In this document: positions 35,145-45,089 of the stretch, piece after piece
Layout: every line of letters starts with the position of its first letter
How positions within the stretch are numbered: position 1 is the first letter of the stretch
NCBI RefSeq assembly: GCF_007859935.1
Contig: NZ_SJPO01000002.1
Location: 700,744 to 764,743, forward strand
Reading direction: 5' to 3'
Length of the DNA stretch: 64,000 bases
Source: Posidoniimonas polymericola
GTDB lineage: Bacteria > Planctomycetota > Planctomycetia > Pirellulales > Lacipirellulaceae
Translations under genes and position numbers: made by a program
Notes under the pieces: generated by a model
Seen by the model: only the letters and a program-made list of their open reading frames with translations
Databases searched by the model: none
What the model was told of the DNA's origin: nothing

Positions 35145-37631
35145 CTACTCGCCGACCGCGAACGATGCGCTCGCCGACTCCAACCCGTCGCTGCTCGCCG
35201 TGACCTTGACCACGCCCTTGGAGCCGGGCTTTGATCGCAAGACGACCATCGCCTTGCCGTGGAACAGCGGGCAAGAATCTCCGACGAACGGGTTCATCGA
35301 GGTCGGGTCGCCGTTGGCGATGCCGACCGCCTCGGCCGGGCCGCTCACCGAGATCTTGATCGTGGCATCGGCGTGCGGGCAGAGCACGCCCGCCGCGTCG
35401 ACCACCTCGATCTGGACGTAGCAGAGGTCGAGCCCGTCGGCGGCCAGCTGCTTGCGGTCGGGGGTCAGTCGCAGCTGCTCGGGGTCGCCGGCGGTGCGCA
35501 TCGTGGCGCTGCCGATCTCCTTGCCCTTCAGGTAGGCCACGGCGGTGAGCTCGCCCGGCTCGTAGGGGACGTCCGCCCAGCGGAGTCGGTAGTAGCCCAT
35601 CAGCTCATCGGAGTCGGCGTCCGGTTCGGGTTTCCCCTCGGTCTTCTTCTGGCGGCCGAGCGACTTGCCGTTGAGTAGCAGCTCGGCCTCGTCGCCGTTG
35701 GTGTAGACGTACACCGGGGTCGGCTCGCCGTCGCGGCCGGACCAGTTCCAGTGCGGCAGGATGTGGATGGTCGTGCTCGCCGGCGCCCAGTGGCTGCGGT
35801 ACAGGTAGTACCGGTCCTTGGGCATGCCGCACAGGTCGACGATGCCGAAGTAGCTGCTGCGGGCCTGGTCCTCGGCCGGCCGCTTGCCGTCGTCCCAGTT
35901 GTGGTCGTACGGGGTTGGCTCGCCGAGGTAGTCGAAGCCGGTCCAGACAAACTCGCCGCTGCAGAAGCGGTCGGCCTGCATGCGGGCGAACTCGACGTCG
36001 GGGATGTCGGCCCACTTGGCGGCGTTGTGGTCGTAGGAGTCGACTTGCCGCTCGTCGTACGCGAAGTCGGTCTTGTTCTTCGGCAGCGGCAGCTTGTAGA
36101 AGCCGCGGGTGCTGAGCGCCGAGGCCGACTCGGTGTAGATGTGCGACATTTTCGGGAACCGCTCGTGCGAGGGCAGGTACTGCCGCCGGTAGTTCCAGCC
36201 GAGGATGTCCATCGAGTCGAGCGTTTGCGTTTCGAGGACCTGCAGCATGTGGCAGGCCATCAGCAGCGGCCGCGAGTTGTCGTGCTGGCGGAACTGCTCG
36301 GCGACAAAGTCGACCTTGGCCTTCGCGCGCTCGTCCTTTGCGCCGAGGATGGCGCCGATCTCGTTGCCGACGCTCCACACGATGACGCACGGGTGGTTGC
36401 GGTCGCGGCGGACGAAGTTGCCGATGTTCCGACGCATGAACGGCTCGAACTGCTTCTGGTCGTGCAGGTCGGCGGTGTCGTCCCACTTGTCGAACAGCTC
36501 GTCGATCACCAGCAGACCCATGCGGTCGCACATCTCGAGCAGTTCGGGCGCGGGGGCGTTGTGGCTGGTGCGGATGGCGTTGACGCCCATGTCCTTCATG
36601 ATCTCGAGCTGCCGCTGCATCGCCCGCGGGTAGAACGCGGCGCCCAGCGGGCCCTGGTCGTGGTGCAGGTTGACGCCGCGCAGCTCCAGGCGTTTGCCGT
36701 TGAGGTACAGGCCGTACTTCGGCGTGAACTCCACCTTCCGCACGCCGAACGGGGTGACGGTCTGGTCGAGCTCGCGGTCCTCCTGCATCACCCGCAGCCG
36801 AACCGAGTAGAGCGTCGGCGATTCGACGCCCCAGGCCTCGAACTCCTTGAGCTTGAATTCTTGTTCGACCACCACGGCGCCCTGCGCGGGGATGGTCTTG
36901 CTCTCGGTCACCGGACCGGCGATGGCGCCCTGCTCATCGGGTCCCAGCAGCACGAGCTCGGCGCTGATGTCCTGCGGTGTGGTCAGATGGTTGCGGATCT
37001 CGCTGCGGACCGAGATGGTCGCCTCGCCGGAGTCCGACACCTCGCTCGACACGTGCGTGCCCCAGTGCTCGGCGTGGATCGCCTCGCACACGTACAGCGA
37101 CACCTTCCGGTACAGGCCGGCGCCGGGGTACCAGCGGCTGCGGTGCTTGGTGGTGTCGGCGTGCACGGCGATCACGTTCTCTTCGCCGAACTTGATGAAC
37201 TGCGTCGCGTCAACCCAGAACGAGTTGTAGCCGTAGTCCCAGCCGCCGGCCTCCTCGCCGTTGACGTACACCTTAGCCTCCGACATGACGCCGTCGAACA
37301 GCAGGTAGACGCGGCGGGTCGAGTCCTCGGCCGAGATCTTCACCTTCCGGCGGTACCACCCCTCGCCACGCCACGGCAGCTTGCCGGTGGCGGCGTCGAG
37401 CTGCGGGTCGGGCTTGCCGGAGATTGCCCAGTCGTGCGGGATCTGCACCGTCTGCCAGCCCGCGTCGGCCAGGTCAGTGGCGGCGCCGCGCTCCTGGGGG
37501 CCGGGCGCAAACCGCCAGCCGTCGGTCAGGACCTCGACACGCTGCTCGCACTGGGCCAGCGGGGCGCACGCACAGATCAGCAAAAAGCCCACGATCGGGG
37601 CCCCCACGAATGGGGAAATGACATTACGCAT
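35145..37631 (-). CDS. Glycoside hydrolase family 2 beta-galactosidase, exported
   Basis: ATG at 37631 begins a signal peptide (MRNVISPFVGAPIVGFLLIC) of an 828-residue GH2 enzyme. Domains in order: sugar-binding jelly roll (WRGEGWYRRKVKI, SRWYPGAGLYRKVSLYV), immunoglobulin-like domain (TPTLYSVRL type), TIM barrel (LRGVNLHHDQGPLGAAFYPRA, NAIRTSHNAPAPELLEMCDRMGLLVIDE), acid/base Glu in WSVGNEIG, nucleophile Glu probably in YTESASAL, and C-terminal Ig-like domains (VYVYTNGDEAELLLNGKSLG, as in DUF4982). It removes non-reducing beta-galactose or related sugars from glycans, in the periplasm or outside. The frame stays open upstream of 37631, without support. Confidence 0.93.
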   Translation of the reverse strand: MRNVISPFVGAPIVGFLLICACAPLAQCEQRVEVLTDGWRFAPGPQERGAATDLADAGWQTVQIPHDWAISGKPDPQLDAATGKLPWRGEGWYRRKVKISAEDSTRRVYLLFDGVMSEAKVYVNGEEAGGWDYGYNSFWVDATQFIKFGEENVIAVHADTTKHRSRWYPGAGLYRKVSLYVCEAIHAEHWGTHVSSEVSDSGEATISVRSEIRNHLTTPQDISAELVLLGPDEQGAIAGPVTESKTIPAQGAVVVEQEFKLKEFEAWGVESPTLYSVRLRVMQEDRELDQTVTPFGVRKVEFTPKYGLYLNGKRLELRGVNLHHDQGPLGAAFYPRAMQRQLEIMKDMGVNAIRTSHNAPAPELLEMCDRMGLLVIDELFDKWDDTADLHDQKQFEPFMRRNIGNFVRRDRNHPCVIVWSVGNEIGAILGAKDERAKAKVDFVAEQFRQHDNSRPLLMACHMLQVLETQTLDSMDILGWNYRRQYLPSHERFPKMSHIYTESASALSTRGFYKLPLPKNKTDFAYDERQVDSYDHNAAKWADIPDVEFARMQADRFCSGEFVWTGFDYLGEPTPYDHNWDDGKRPAEDQARSSYFGIVDLCGMPKDRYYLYRSHWAPASTTIHILPHWNWSGRDGEPTPVYVYTNGDEAELLLNGKSLGRQKKTEGKPEPDADSDELMGYYRLRWADVPYEPGELTAVAYLKGKEIGSATMRTAGDPEQLRLTPDRKQLAADGLDLCYVQIEVVDAAGVLCPHADATIKISVSGPAEAVGIANGDPTSMNPFVGDSCPLFHGKAMVVLRSKPGSKGVVKVTASSDGLESASASFAVGE

Positions 37632-37837
37632 AAGTATTCTTGGGTTCCGGGCCAAGCCCTTCGGGGCTGGCGCCCGGAAGGAGAATCTGGAGAGGTTAGG
37701 TAGAGCCTGTAGTTTGACCGATTGTGGCCTGGGGCTCCAGCAGTGGGCGGCCAAACAGCCGCTAAACCGACCAAAAGAGAGAACCCAGGGGCGTACAACC
37801 GTACGTCGTGGGGGGCGGTTTGGTTGGGTTCGAGGCG

Positions 37838-37860
37838 CCCACAACCGTGAGAATTGTGGG
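37838..37860 (-). repeat. Hairpin CCCACAA/TTGTGGG
   Basis: Perfect 7-base arms with a 9-base loop, 35 bases beyond the stop of the DUF1559 gene on the minus strand. There is no U-tract, so termination is uncertain. Confidence 0.5.
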
Positions 37861-37894
37861 ACCCGCTGCTCTCCAGATCTGCCGATTGTGACGG

Positions 37895-38962
37895 CTACGG
37901 CGTGTCGAGGCCGATCGCCTCCTCGCCGTTCCGCGTGGCGGCGGCCCACCAGGCAGTGCGATCGATATCACCGGTCACCGTCCGGACCGAGCCGTCCATC
38001 ATCGCCGTGTTGACCAGGTTCCCTGCGTGGTAGCTGCGTGAGGTGACTACCGCGTAGGTCGCCTCGGTGGCGCTGCGGCCCTCGCGGGTGCTAACCCAGT
38101 CGATATCGTAGCCCTCTTCGCACTGCGTCACTTGGGTGTTGGGCGTCAGGGCCGCGGTAAAGCCCGTTTGGTGAGACCGGCCATCGACCCATTCGGTGTG
38201 GCCAGAATTCTGCTTGAATGTGCCCGGCGGCAGCGAGCAGACCTCCGCGGCGGTTGCCGGAACCGTGTTGTCGGCGTGCGAGGCGTCGCGGCGGTAGGGG
38301 GTCCAGCCCTTCACCTCGGCCAGCATCAGCGTCTTGCTCGTGCCGTCAGAAATCTGAGCCATCTTCGTCCCGACCGACGCCTGGAACGCCCCGACCTCTT
38401 GCTGCTTTCCGGTCGGGTCGAACACCAGGAACACGCCGCGGTTGACGCCGTAATTGAGCGGGTAGTGCATCGGCTGGCCATCGGAGATCCGCACGGTGTC
38501 CTGCTCCTCGGAGGGGCATAAGTACGCCGAAACCCGGTAGGCGCCGATGAACCCGTCGCCGAAGACGGTCGACTCATAGTCCTGGTCGTAGTCGATGAGC
38601 GACTCAAACTGCGCCTCTTCGAGGTACGGCAAGAGTCGCGCTTGAGGGGACCACTTGCTGCTGCGGGTGTCGGTCCCGTCGACGCCGAAGGTCAGCCGGG
38701 CGGGAGGGAGTTTGTCCTGGCTCGACTCGTAGTTCAGGGTGGCCAGCGCGACCTGCTTCAGGTTGTTCATGCACGCGGCCCGGCGGGCGGCGCCGCGGGC
38801 GGCCTGGACCGCGGGCAGCAATAGCGCAATCAGCAGCCCAATGATGGCAATCACCACCAGCAGCTCGACCAGCGTAAAGGCGGGCCGCCGAGCAGGGTGG
38901 CGGGGTAGGGCGGGGCAGGTAGGGAGCAGTGAGGTGGCCGCAGCGGGCGAGTGGGGACGCAT
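37895..38962 (-). CDS. DUF1559 domain pseudopilin
   Basis: A 355-residue protein with a longer, Pro-rich leader (MRPHSPAAATSLLPTCPALP) before [20 protein letters not shown] and [26 protein letters not shown]. Body landmarks: NYESSQDKLPPARLTFG, AYLCPSEEQDT, MLAEVKGWTPYRRDA, and C-terminal SYHAGNLVNTAMMDGSVRTV. Some DUF1559 proteins have this form of C-terminus. It lies between the GH2 gene and ftsH on the same strand but is separated by 263 bases and by a terminator. Confidence 0.9.
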   Translation of the reverse strand: MRPHSPAAATSLLPTCPALPRHPARRPAFTLVELLVVIAIIGLLIALLLPAVQAARGAARRAACMNNLKQVALATLNYESSQDKLPPARLTFGVDGTDTRSSKWSPQARLLPYLEEAQFESLIDYDQDYESTVFGDGFIGAYRVSAYLCPSEEQDTVRISDGQPMHYPLNYGVNRGVFLVFDPTGKQQEVGAFQASVGTKMAQISDGTSKTLMLAEVKGWTPYRRDASHADNTVPATAAEVCSLPPGTFKQNSGHTEWVDGRSHQTGFTAALTPNTQVTQCEEGYDIDWVSTREGRSATEATYAVVTSRSYHAGNLVNTAMMDGSVRTVTGDIDRTAWWAAATRNGEEAIGLDTP

Positions 38963-39050
38963 AGCGGTCTCGGCGTGGTGCGGGAATGAGACTCAATCGC
39001 AAGAGAAGCACCCTAGCAGTGGACTCGCTGGTCGTCAATCTGCTCGGCAA

Positions 39051-39088
39051 CAAAAAAAGAGCCTCGACCCACGCCGGGTCGAGGCTCT
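39051..39088 (-). terminator. Rho-independent terminator of ftsH
   Basis: A perfect 13-base stem (AGAGCCTCGACCC at 39058-39070 with 39076-39088) and 5-base loop. Read on the minus strand, the stem runs straight into seven T. It lies 85 bases after the ftsH stop and insulates the DUF1559 gene. Confidence 0.92.
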
Positions 39089-39172
39089 CTGGAGTTCATT
39101 CGCTGCTTCGATATTACGCTTGGTCCCGCACGCCTGGGCCCCCACGCCTGGGACTGTGGGCGTGCCGCTGAG

Positions 39173-41242
39173 CTAGCCGCTGGCGGCGTCGCCGTCGGCG
39201 GCGGGCTCCGAGCCGCCGGCTTGCTGGTTCTTCCGTTCGGAGTCGGTCCCCGGCACAATCCGCGGACTGGACGAGCTCTGCTCGATCAGCTCCTTGAGCT
39301 GTTCGGAATCGATCACCTCGTACTTCAGGAGCGACTTGGTGATGTTCTCCAAAACGGGGCGCCGCGTTTCGAGGATGTGGCGGGTCCGCTCGAGGCCCTC
39401 GTCGATGATCCGCTTGACCTCCTGATCGATCTCGCGGGCGGTCTGCTCGCTGTGGTGCTGCATCCGCGGGCCGTCGGAACCGGCCAGGAACGCGCTGCGG
39501 TTGGAGTCGCGGTAGTTGACCCGTCCCAGGCGGCTCATGCCGTAGTCCATGACCATGCTGCGTGCCATCTCGGTGGCGCGTTCGAGGTCGTTCTGGGCTC
39601 CGGACGAGACGTCGTCGAAGACCATTTCCTCGGCCACGGTGCCGGCGAGGCAGACCTGAATGCGGCTCTCGAGCTCGCTCTGGGTCATCAGGAAGCGGTC
39701 CTCACTGGGCCGCTGCATCATGTACCCCAGCGCGGCCAGGCCGCGCGGGATGATGCTCACCTTGTGCACCGGGTCGGTGTTGGGCAGCGAGTAAGCGACC
39801 AGCGCGTGGCCCGCCTCGTGGAAGGCGACCCGCTGCTTCTCGTCGTCGCGGATGATGCGGCTCTTCTTCTCCAGGCCGGCCGAGCTGCGCTCGACCGCCT
39901 CGTTGAACTCCTCCATCGTCACGACTTCCTTGCCGTTGCGGGCGGCGAGCAGGGCGGCCTCGTTGACCACGTTGGCCAGGTCGGCCCCGACAAACCCGCT
40001 GGTGATCGCCGCCAGCGACTTCACATCCACATCGGCGTCGACCTTGATGTTCTGCAGGTGGACCTCGATGATCTCTTCACGGCCGGCGATGTCGGGGCGG
40101 TCGACCAGCACGTGCCGGTCGAAACGGCCCGGACGCATCAGCGCGGGGTCGAGGGTCTCCGGGCGGTTGGTGGCGCCCATAATGATGATGCCGCTGTTGG
40201 TGCCGAAGCCGTCCATCTCGACCAGCAGGGCGTTGAGCGTCTGCTCGCGTTCGTCGTGGCCGCCCATGTTGCCGCTGCCGCGGGTCTTGCCAAGGGCGTC
40301 GAGCTCGTCGATGAACACGATGCACGGCGCGCGCTGCTCTGCCTGCTGGAACATGTCCCGCACGCGGGCGGCGCCGACGCCGACAAACATCTCGACAAAG
40401 TCCGAGCCGCTGAGGCTGAAGAACGGCACGCCCGCCTCGCCGGCTACGGCCTTGCCGAGCAGCGTCTTGCCGGTGCCGGGGGGCCCGACCAGCAGCACGC
40501 CCTTGGGGATGCGGCCACCGAGGCTCTGGTAGCGTTCGGGGTTGCGGAGGAAGTCGACCACCTCGCGGAGCTCGTCGACCGCCTCTTCGATGCCGGCGAC
40601 GTCGTCAAAGGTGACGTCGATATCTTCCTGGGCGTACAGCTTGCCGCGGCTGCGTCCGAACGCCATCGGCGAGCCGGCGCCCCCCATCCGGCGGAGCAGC
40701 AGCAGGAACAGCACGATCATGCCAATGAACACCGCAAACCACATCAGGTTGCTCAGCAGCGGGTCGGCCGGCTGGGCGACGCGGTGCGTGATTTCGGTCT
40801 GGCCTAGCAGTTCGAGGATCTGGTCGTCGTTGTGATCGCGGTAGCTGACAAACGGCCGCTCCAGCGAGCCACGCTCGCCGGGGATCGCCTCGCCGGTCTC
40901 GCGGTCGATCTCGATCCACTCGACCGTGCCGGTCACCTTGCTCGTCGAGACCATGACGTCGGAGAGGTTGGCCAGCTTGACCCGCTTGGGCGTCTTGGAA
41001 GACGTGTCCTCGATCTCGATCCAGTGGCGGTATTCCTCGTCGCCCGACTCGGTCTGCTTGCTCTGCTTGACCAACTGCACCAGGTCGGACCAGGCGATCT
41101 CCTTCTTGGAGCTGTTGGTGAAGATGGTCACCATCAGCAGCAGCAGCACCCCCAGGCCGAGCAGGTACCACATGTAGCTCCCGCCGTGGGGAGACGGCTT
41201 CTTGTTCTTCTCCGAAGACGAGGGCTTCTTATTGGATTCCAT
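39173..41242 (-). CDS. ftsH: ATP-dependent zinc metalloprotease FtsH
   Basis: ATG at 41242 gives 689 residues. TM1 about 24-43 and TM2 about 166-184 flank a periplasmic domain. The AAA module has Walker A GPPGTGKT (253-260), Walker [12 protein letters not shown] (307-317) and the second-region-of-homology arginines in RPGRFDRH. The zinc protease site is HEAGH (475-479). The C-terminal tail is Glu/Ser-rich and flexible. It degrades misassembled or regulatory membrane proteins. The first 28 residues of a longer reading frame lack a ribosome site. It is divergent from dxr-rseP across a 383-base gap. Confidence 0.97.
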   Translation of the reverse strand: MESNKKPSSSEKNKKPSPHGGSYMWYLLGLGVLLLLMVTIFTNSSKKEIAWSDLVQLVKQSKQTESGDEEYRHWIEIEDTSSKTPKRVKLANLSDVMVSTSKVTGTVEWIEIDRETGEAIPGERGSLERPFVSYRDHNDDQILELLGQTEITHRVAQPADPLLSNLMWFAVFIGMIVLFLLLLRRMGGAGSPMAFGRSRGKLYAQEDIDVTFDDVAGIEEAVDELREVVDFLRNPERYQSLGGRIPKGVLLVGPPGTGKTLLGKAVAGEAGVPFFSLSGSDFVEMFVGVGAARVRDMFQQAEQRAPCIVFIDELDALGKTRGSGNMGGHDEREQTLNALLVEMDGFGTNSGIIIMGATNRPETLDPALMRPGRFDRHVLVDRPDIAGREEIIEVHLQNIKVDADVDVKSLAAITSGFVGADLANVVNEAALLAARNGKEVVTMEEFNEAVERSSAGLEKKSRIIRDDEKQRVAFHEAGHALVAYSLPNTDPVHKVSIIPRGLAALGYMMQRPSEDRFLMTQSELESRIQVCLAGTVAEEMVFDDVSSGAQNDLERATEMARSMVMDYGMSRLGRVNYRDSNRSAFLAGSDGPRMQHHSEQTAREIDQEVKRIIDEGLERTRHILETRRPVLENITKSLLKYEVIDSEQLKELIEQSSSSPRIVPGTDSERKNQQAGGSEPAADGDAASG

Positions 41243-41625
41243 CGGCACTTGTCGGGATGGGGGCGTTTGGGGACTGCGGACGCTCGGTTTACCCCTTTTA
41301 ACGCAAGCCAGGGCGGAAGTGTTCACTCTGACCGGACTTACGCTCCGGCTCGCCTTGCTGGCGGCCGGCAGGGGTTCTAGAATTGCTGGGCCGTGAGGCG
41401 ACCCTACCCACCTATCGTAACGTAAATGTTACATTGGGCTTAGCGGTCAAACTCCGCAGGGACGCATGCATATTCGCGCCGGGCGCGTTACGACCGGCTC
41501 TACCCCTACTAGTCGCTCTGGTTTGCGGCCCTGGCCGACCTAAGCTTGCGTGGTCGCCGATGGCATGGTCATCCGGCAACCAACTTCAATCGCCGCCGCC
41601 AACCCCGCTGGTTTAACACGCATCT
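41243..41625. other. Divergent ftsH/dxr control region
   Basis: No gene is seen in this 383-base gap. It contains promoters for two outward genes. A notable element is the palindrome GTAAC-GTAAAT-GTTAC at 41417-41432, in a locally AT-rich patch (ATCGTAACGTAAATGTTACA), which could be an operator; I do not recognise the regulator. Confidence 0.5.
41417..41432. promoter_or_regulatory. Candidate operator palindrome GTAAC-N6-GTTAC
   Basis: Perfect 5-base arms with a 6-base centre in an AT-rich patch between divergent ftsH and dxr. It is a candidate only; with arms this short a chance match is possible. Confidence 0.35.
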
Positions 41626-42789
41626 ATGCCCGCAACCGCAAAGAATGTCGCGGTCCTGGGCGCCACCGGCAGCATCGGGCAGAGCGCGCTCGAGGTGATC
41701 GCCGCTAGCTCGGGACGCTTGCGGGCGTTTTCGGTGTCGGGCCACACGCGGCTCGATCTGCTGTCGCAGGCGGCGCGGGACCACGGCTCGCGGACCGTTA
41801 TCGCGACCAACCGCGAGCTGGCCGACGCGCACCGCTGGAGCGGCCTGCCCGGCGGCATCCGCCGGCTCACCGGCCCCGAGGGCCTGGAGGCCGCGGTCGC
41901 GGACCCGGCGGTCGACGTCGTGCTGGCGGCCATCGTCGGCGCGGCCGGGCTGCAGAGCACCCTCGCGGCCCTCGAAGCCGGCAAGGTGGTCGCCCTCGCC
42001 AACAAAGAGACGCTCGTCATGGCCGGGCCAATCATTCAGGACGTGCTGCAGCAGAAGGGCGGCAGCCTGATCCCGGTCGACAGCGAGCACAGCGCCGTCT
42101 TCCAGGCGATGCAGGGCGCCAAGGCCAAGGAGGTCCGGCGGGTCGTGCTGACCGCCAGCGGCGGCCCGTTCCGCACCTGGCCGGTATCGCAGCTGTCGCA
42201 GATCACGGTCTCCGAGGCATTGATTCACCCCACCTGGCAGATGGGCCCCAAGATCACGGTCGACTCCGCCACGATGATGAACAAGGCGCTCGAGATCATC
42301 GAGGCCCGCTGGCTGTTCAACCTCTCGGCCGAGCAGATCGAGGTGGTGATCCACCCCCAGTCGATCGTGCACTCGTTCGTCGAGTTTGTCGACGGTTCGG
42401 TGCTCGCGCAGATGAGCCCGCCCGACATGAAGCTGCCGATCCAGTACGCGCTTGAGTACCCGGACCGACTGCCCGGCCCCGCCGAACGGATCGACTGGTC
42501 GGAGCGGATGACCCTCGAGTTCGAACCGCCCGATCCCGAACGTTTCCCGGCCATCGCGTTGGGGCACCAGTGCGCCCGCACCGGCGGCACCAGCGGGGCG
42601 GTGCTGAACGCCGCCAACGAGGCGGCCGTCCAGGCGTTCCTGGATGGCGACCTGCACTTCACCGAGATCGTTCCGGCCTGCCGGAGCGTGCTTGAATCGC
42701 ACAACTTTGAGCCCCGGCCGTCGCTCTCGCGACTGATCGAGCTAGACGCCTGGGCGCGACAGGAGATGAATACGTGGATGCTTGCTTGA
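41626..42789 (+). CDS. dxr: 1-deoxy-D-xylulose 5-phosphate reductoisomerase
   Basis: Dxr makes MEP from DXP, the committed step of the non-mevalonate isoprenoid pathway. The 387-residue protein shows the NADPH-binding GATGSIGQSAL near the N-terminus, ALANKETLVMAG, the metal and substrate loops VDSEHSAVFQ, TASGGPFRTWP and HPTWQMGPKITVDSATMMNK, and HPQSIVHSFVEFVDGS. The stop overlaps the next gene (rseP), a common neighbour pair in bacteria. Confidence 0.97.
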   Translation: MPATAKNVAVLGATGSIGQSALEVIAASSGRLRAFSVSGHTRLDLLSQAARDHGSRTVIATNRELADAHRWSGLPGGIRRLTGPEGLEAAVADPAVDVVLAAIVGAAGLQSTLAALEAGKVVALANKETLVMAGPIIQDVLQQKGGSLIPVDSEHSAVFQAMQGAKAKEVRRVVLTASGGPFRTWPVSQLSQITVSEALIHPTWQMGPKITVDSATMMNKALEIIEARWLFNLSAEQIEVVIHPQSIVHSFVEFVDGSVLAQMSPPDMKLPIQYALEYPDRLPGPAERIDWSERMTLEFEPPDPERFPAIALGHQCARTGGTSGAVLNAANEAAVQAFLDGDLHFTEIVPACRSVLESHNFEPRPSLSRLIELDAWARQEMNTWMLA

Positions 42790-44843
42790 TGCTGGCCGAG
42801 GCCACTTGGTTGGGTTTCGCGCTTGGCGTGCTGAAGGTCGGCGCGGCGCTCGGCTTCGTGATCTTCGTGCACGAGCTGGGGCACTTTGCGGTCGCCAAGA
42901 TGTGCGGCGTGCAGTGCGACAAATTCTTCGTCGGCTTCGACATCGGCGGCTACAAGCTGAGCCGCAAGGTCGGTGAGACCGAGTACGGCATCGGCATCCT
43001 GCCGCTGGGCGGCTACGTCCGCATGCTCGGCCAGAACGACGACCCCTCCAAGATCGCCGAGCAGCTCAAGGAGTCCGAGGCCGCCGCGCAGGACATCGAC
43101 GATTCCAACACCAAGCTGATCAAGGGCCCGGGCGGCGAGGAGTACCGCGTCGACCGCCGCAGCTACATGGCCAAGTCGGTCCCGCAGCGGATGGCGATCA
43201 TCTCGGCCGGCGTGATCATGAACATCATCTTCGGCTTCATCTTCGCCGTGATCGCGTTCAGCCTGGGCGCCGAGTACGCCCCGTGTGTGGTCGGCTCGGT
43301 CTCGCCCGGCTCGCCCGCCTACCTGGCCGGCCTCGAGCCCGGCGACGACATCCTCAAGCTAAACGACCGAGAGAACCCTAGCTTCAGCCACCTGCGGCAG
43401 GACGTCATGCTCGGCGATGTCGAGAAGGGCGTCCGGTGCGAGGTGAAGAAGGCCGCCACCGGCGAGGTCGTCTCAGTCACGCTGCAGCCCAAGGAAACCG
43501 CGTTCGGCATGCAGATTGGCATCGCCCAGTCGCGGACTACCGAGCTCTACCCAGAGCTGTTCGCCCTGCCCGGCACGCCCGCCGCGGAAGCGGGCTTCGA
43601 GGGGGGCGACCGGATCGTCGCGATCAACGGCGAGCCGGTCAGCAGCTATCGGGACATTCAGATCCAGCAGTTCGCGGCGCTCGGCAAGTCGGCGGAGTAC
43701 ACCGTCGAACGCGGGGGCGGCGACGGACAGACCGCACAGACCGTCAACGTGCAGGCGCCGCCCGCCAAGGTCAGACGGATTGGACCGAAGCTCGCTATGG
43801 GGCCGATCACAGCCATCGAGCCGGGCTCTCCCGCCGAAGAAGCAGGACTCAAGGCGGGCGACGTCATCACCCACATCATGGGGCGCCGCGTCGGCGCGGC
43901 TGAGCCCGGCGAGGCGAGCTGGGACCCGTCTACCCTGCCCTACAAGCTGCCGCTGGAGGAAGCGGGCGAGATGGAACTGACCGTCCAGCGCGACGCAGAG
44001 AGCTTCAGCGTGACGCTGCAGCCCCGCGCCGGGCGATGGTTCGAGGAGCCGACCGGCCCTGGCTCGCCGTTCGCGCTCACCACGCTCGGGCTCACCTACC
44101 AGGTGTCGACCGAGGTCGCCGCCGTGGTAGAAGGCACTTCCGCCGCCGACCAGCTCCGCCCGGGCGACGTGATCACCCTCGCGAAGGTGGCGCCGCCGGA
44201 GGGGGACGACGCGGGCCTCTCCGCCAGCTCCTTCACCTTCGACGACGACCACCGCAACTGGCCGTTCTTCTTCAACCTGCTGCAGCGCGCGCCGCTCGAT
44301 ACGGGCGTCATGCTGACGGTGAAGCGGGGCGATGAGACGATCAACCTGAACACCTCGCTCAGCGAGTCCGACGGCGTCTTCCAGCCGGACCCGGGGCTGG
44401 TTCTGCAGAAGCTGGTGCTGGTGCGTCCCGCCGACAGCATCGACGAGGCCCTCGCCCTGGCGGGCGATCGTGTCTGGACCGACATGACCAGCGTGTTCCG
44501 CGTGCTGGGCAAGATTGGCTCCAAGCAGGTTCCGGTAGAGAACGTGAGCGGGCCGCTCGGCATCCTAACGGTGGCCTACAAGTCGGCCGAACTCGGCTGG
44601 TCGCCGCTCTTGCTGTTCCTCGTGCTGCTGAGCGTCAACCTGGCGGTGCTCAACTTCCTGCCGATCCCGGTGCTGGACGGCGGGCACATGGTCTTCTTGG
44701 CCTGGGAGGGCCTGACCGGCAAGCCGGCAAACGAAAAAGTCGTCGTGGCGCTCCACACGGTTGGGTTCGTCATGCTGCTCGGTTTGATGGCGTTCGCCTT
44801 CAGCAACGACATCCGCAACATGTTTGGCGGCAACTCGTTCTAG
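42774..44843 (+). CDS. rseP: Site-2 protease RseP, extended
   Basis: A 689-residue intramembrane metalloprotease. The zinc site is HELGH (residues 33-37), the third ligand lies in the C-terminal NFLPIPVLDGGHM, and hydrophobic helices frame both. Two clear PDZ domains are present (APCVVGSVSPGSPAYLAGLEPGDDIL and GTPAAEAGFEGGDRIVAINGEPV), and a third is likely at EPGSPAEEAGLKAGDVITHI, with more beta-rich sequence after it. At 689 residues it is much longer than the roughly 450 of E. coli RseP. GTG at 42774 follows AGGAG with 8 bases; ATG at 42789, overlapping the dxr stop as TGATG, is the alternative. It probably cleaves anti-sigma factors in the membrane. Confidence 0.95.
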   Translation: MDACLMLAEATWLGFALGVLKVGAALGFVIFVHELGHFAVAKMCGVQCDKFFVGFDIGGYKLSRKVGETEYGIGILPLGGYVRMLGQNDDPSKIAEQLKESEAAAQDIDDSNTKLIKGPGGEEYRVDRRSYMAKSVPQRMAIISAGVIMNIIFGFIFAVIAFSLGAEYAPCVVGSVSPGSPAYLAGLEPGDDILKLNDRENPSFSHLRQDVMLGDVEKGVRCEVKKAATGEVVSVTLQPKETAFGMQIGIAQSRTTELYPELFALPGTPAAEAGFEGGDRIVAINGEPVSSYRDIQIQQFAALGKSAEYTVERGGGDGQTAQTVNVQAPPAKVRRIGPKLAMGPITAIEPGSPAEEAGLKAGDVITHIMGRRVGAAEPGEASWDPSTLPYKLPLEEAGEMELTVQRDAESFSVTLQPRAGRWFEEPTGPGSPFALTTLGLTYQVSTEVAAVVEGTSAADQLRPGDVITLAKVAPPEGDDAGLSASSFTFDDDHRNWPFFFNLLQRAPLDTGVMLTVKRGDETINLNTSLSESDGVFQPDPGLVLQKLVLVRPADSIDEALALAGDRVWTDMTSVFRVLGKIGSKQVPVENVSGPLGILTVAYKSAELGWSPLLLFLVLLSVNLAVLNFLPIPVLDGGHMVFLAWEGLTGKPANEKVVVALHTVGFVMLLGLMAFAFSNDIRNMFGGNSF

Positions 44844-45089
44844 CGGCAACGCGGACCGAGCCCGCGGCGGGGTGGCGCGCTCTCAAATCGCGCGATGAAC
44901 CACTAGCGGCGCTCCACGCCCATGCTGGTCGGGCCGCCCTATTGGTAATGCAGGTCCGGTCAGGTAAAGCTGGCAAGCAGCGCGGGTCGCGGCGACCGGT
45001 TTTGAGCATTGCGGCGGGGACGCCGATTCTATCAAGGGCGCGAGTCCTGCGCTCCCTGCTAGCAATCCGTACCCCGCCCCGGCCCCCGC

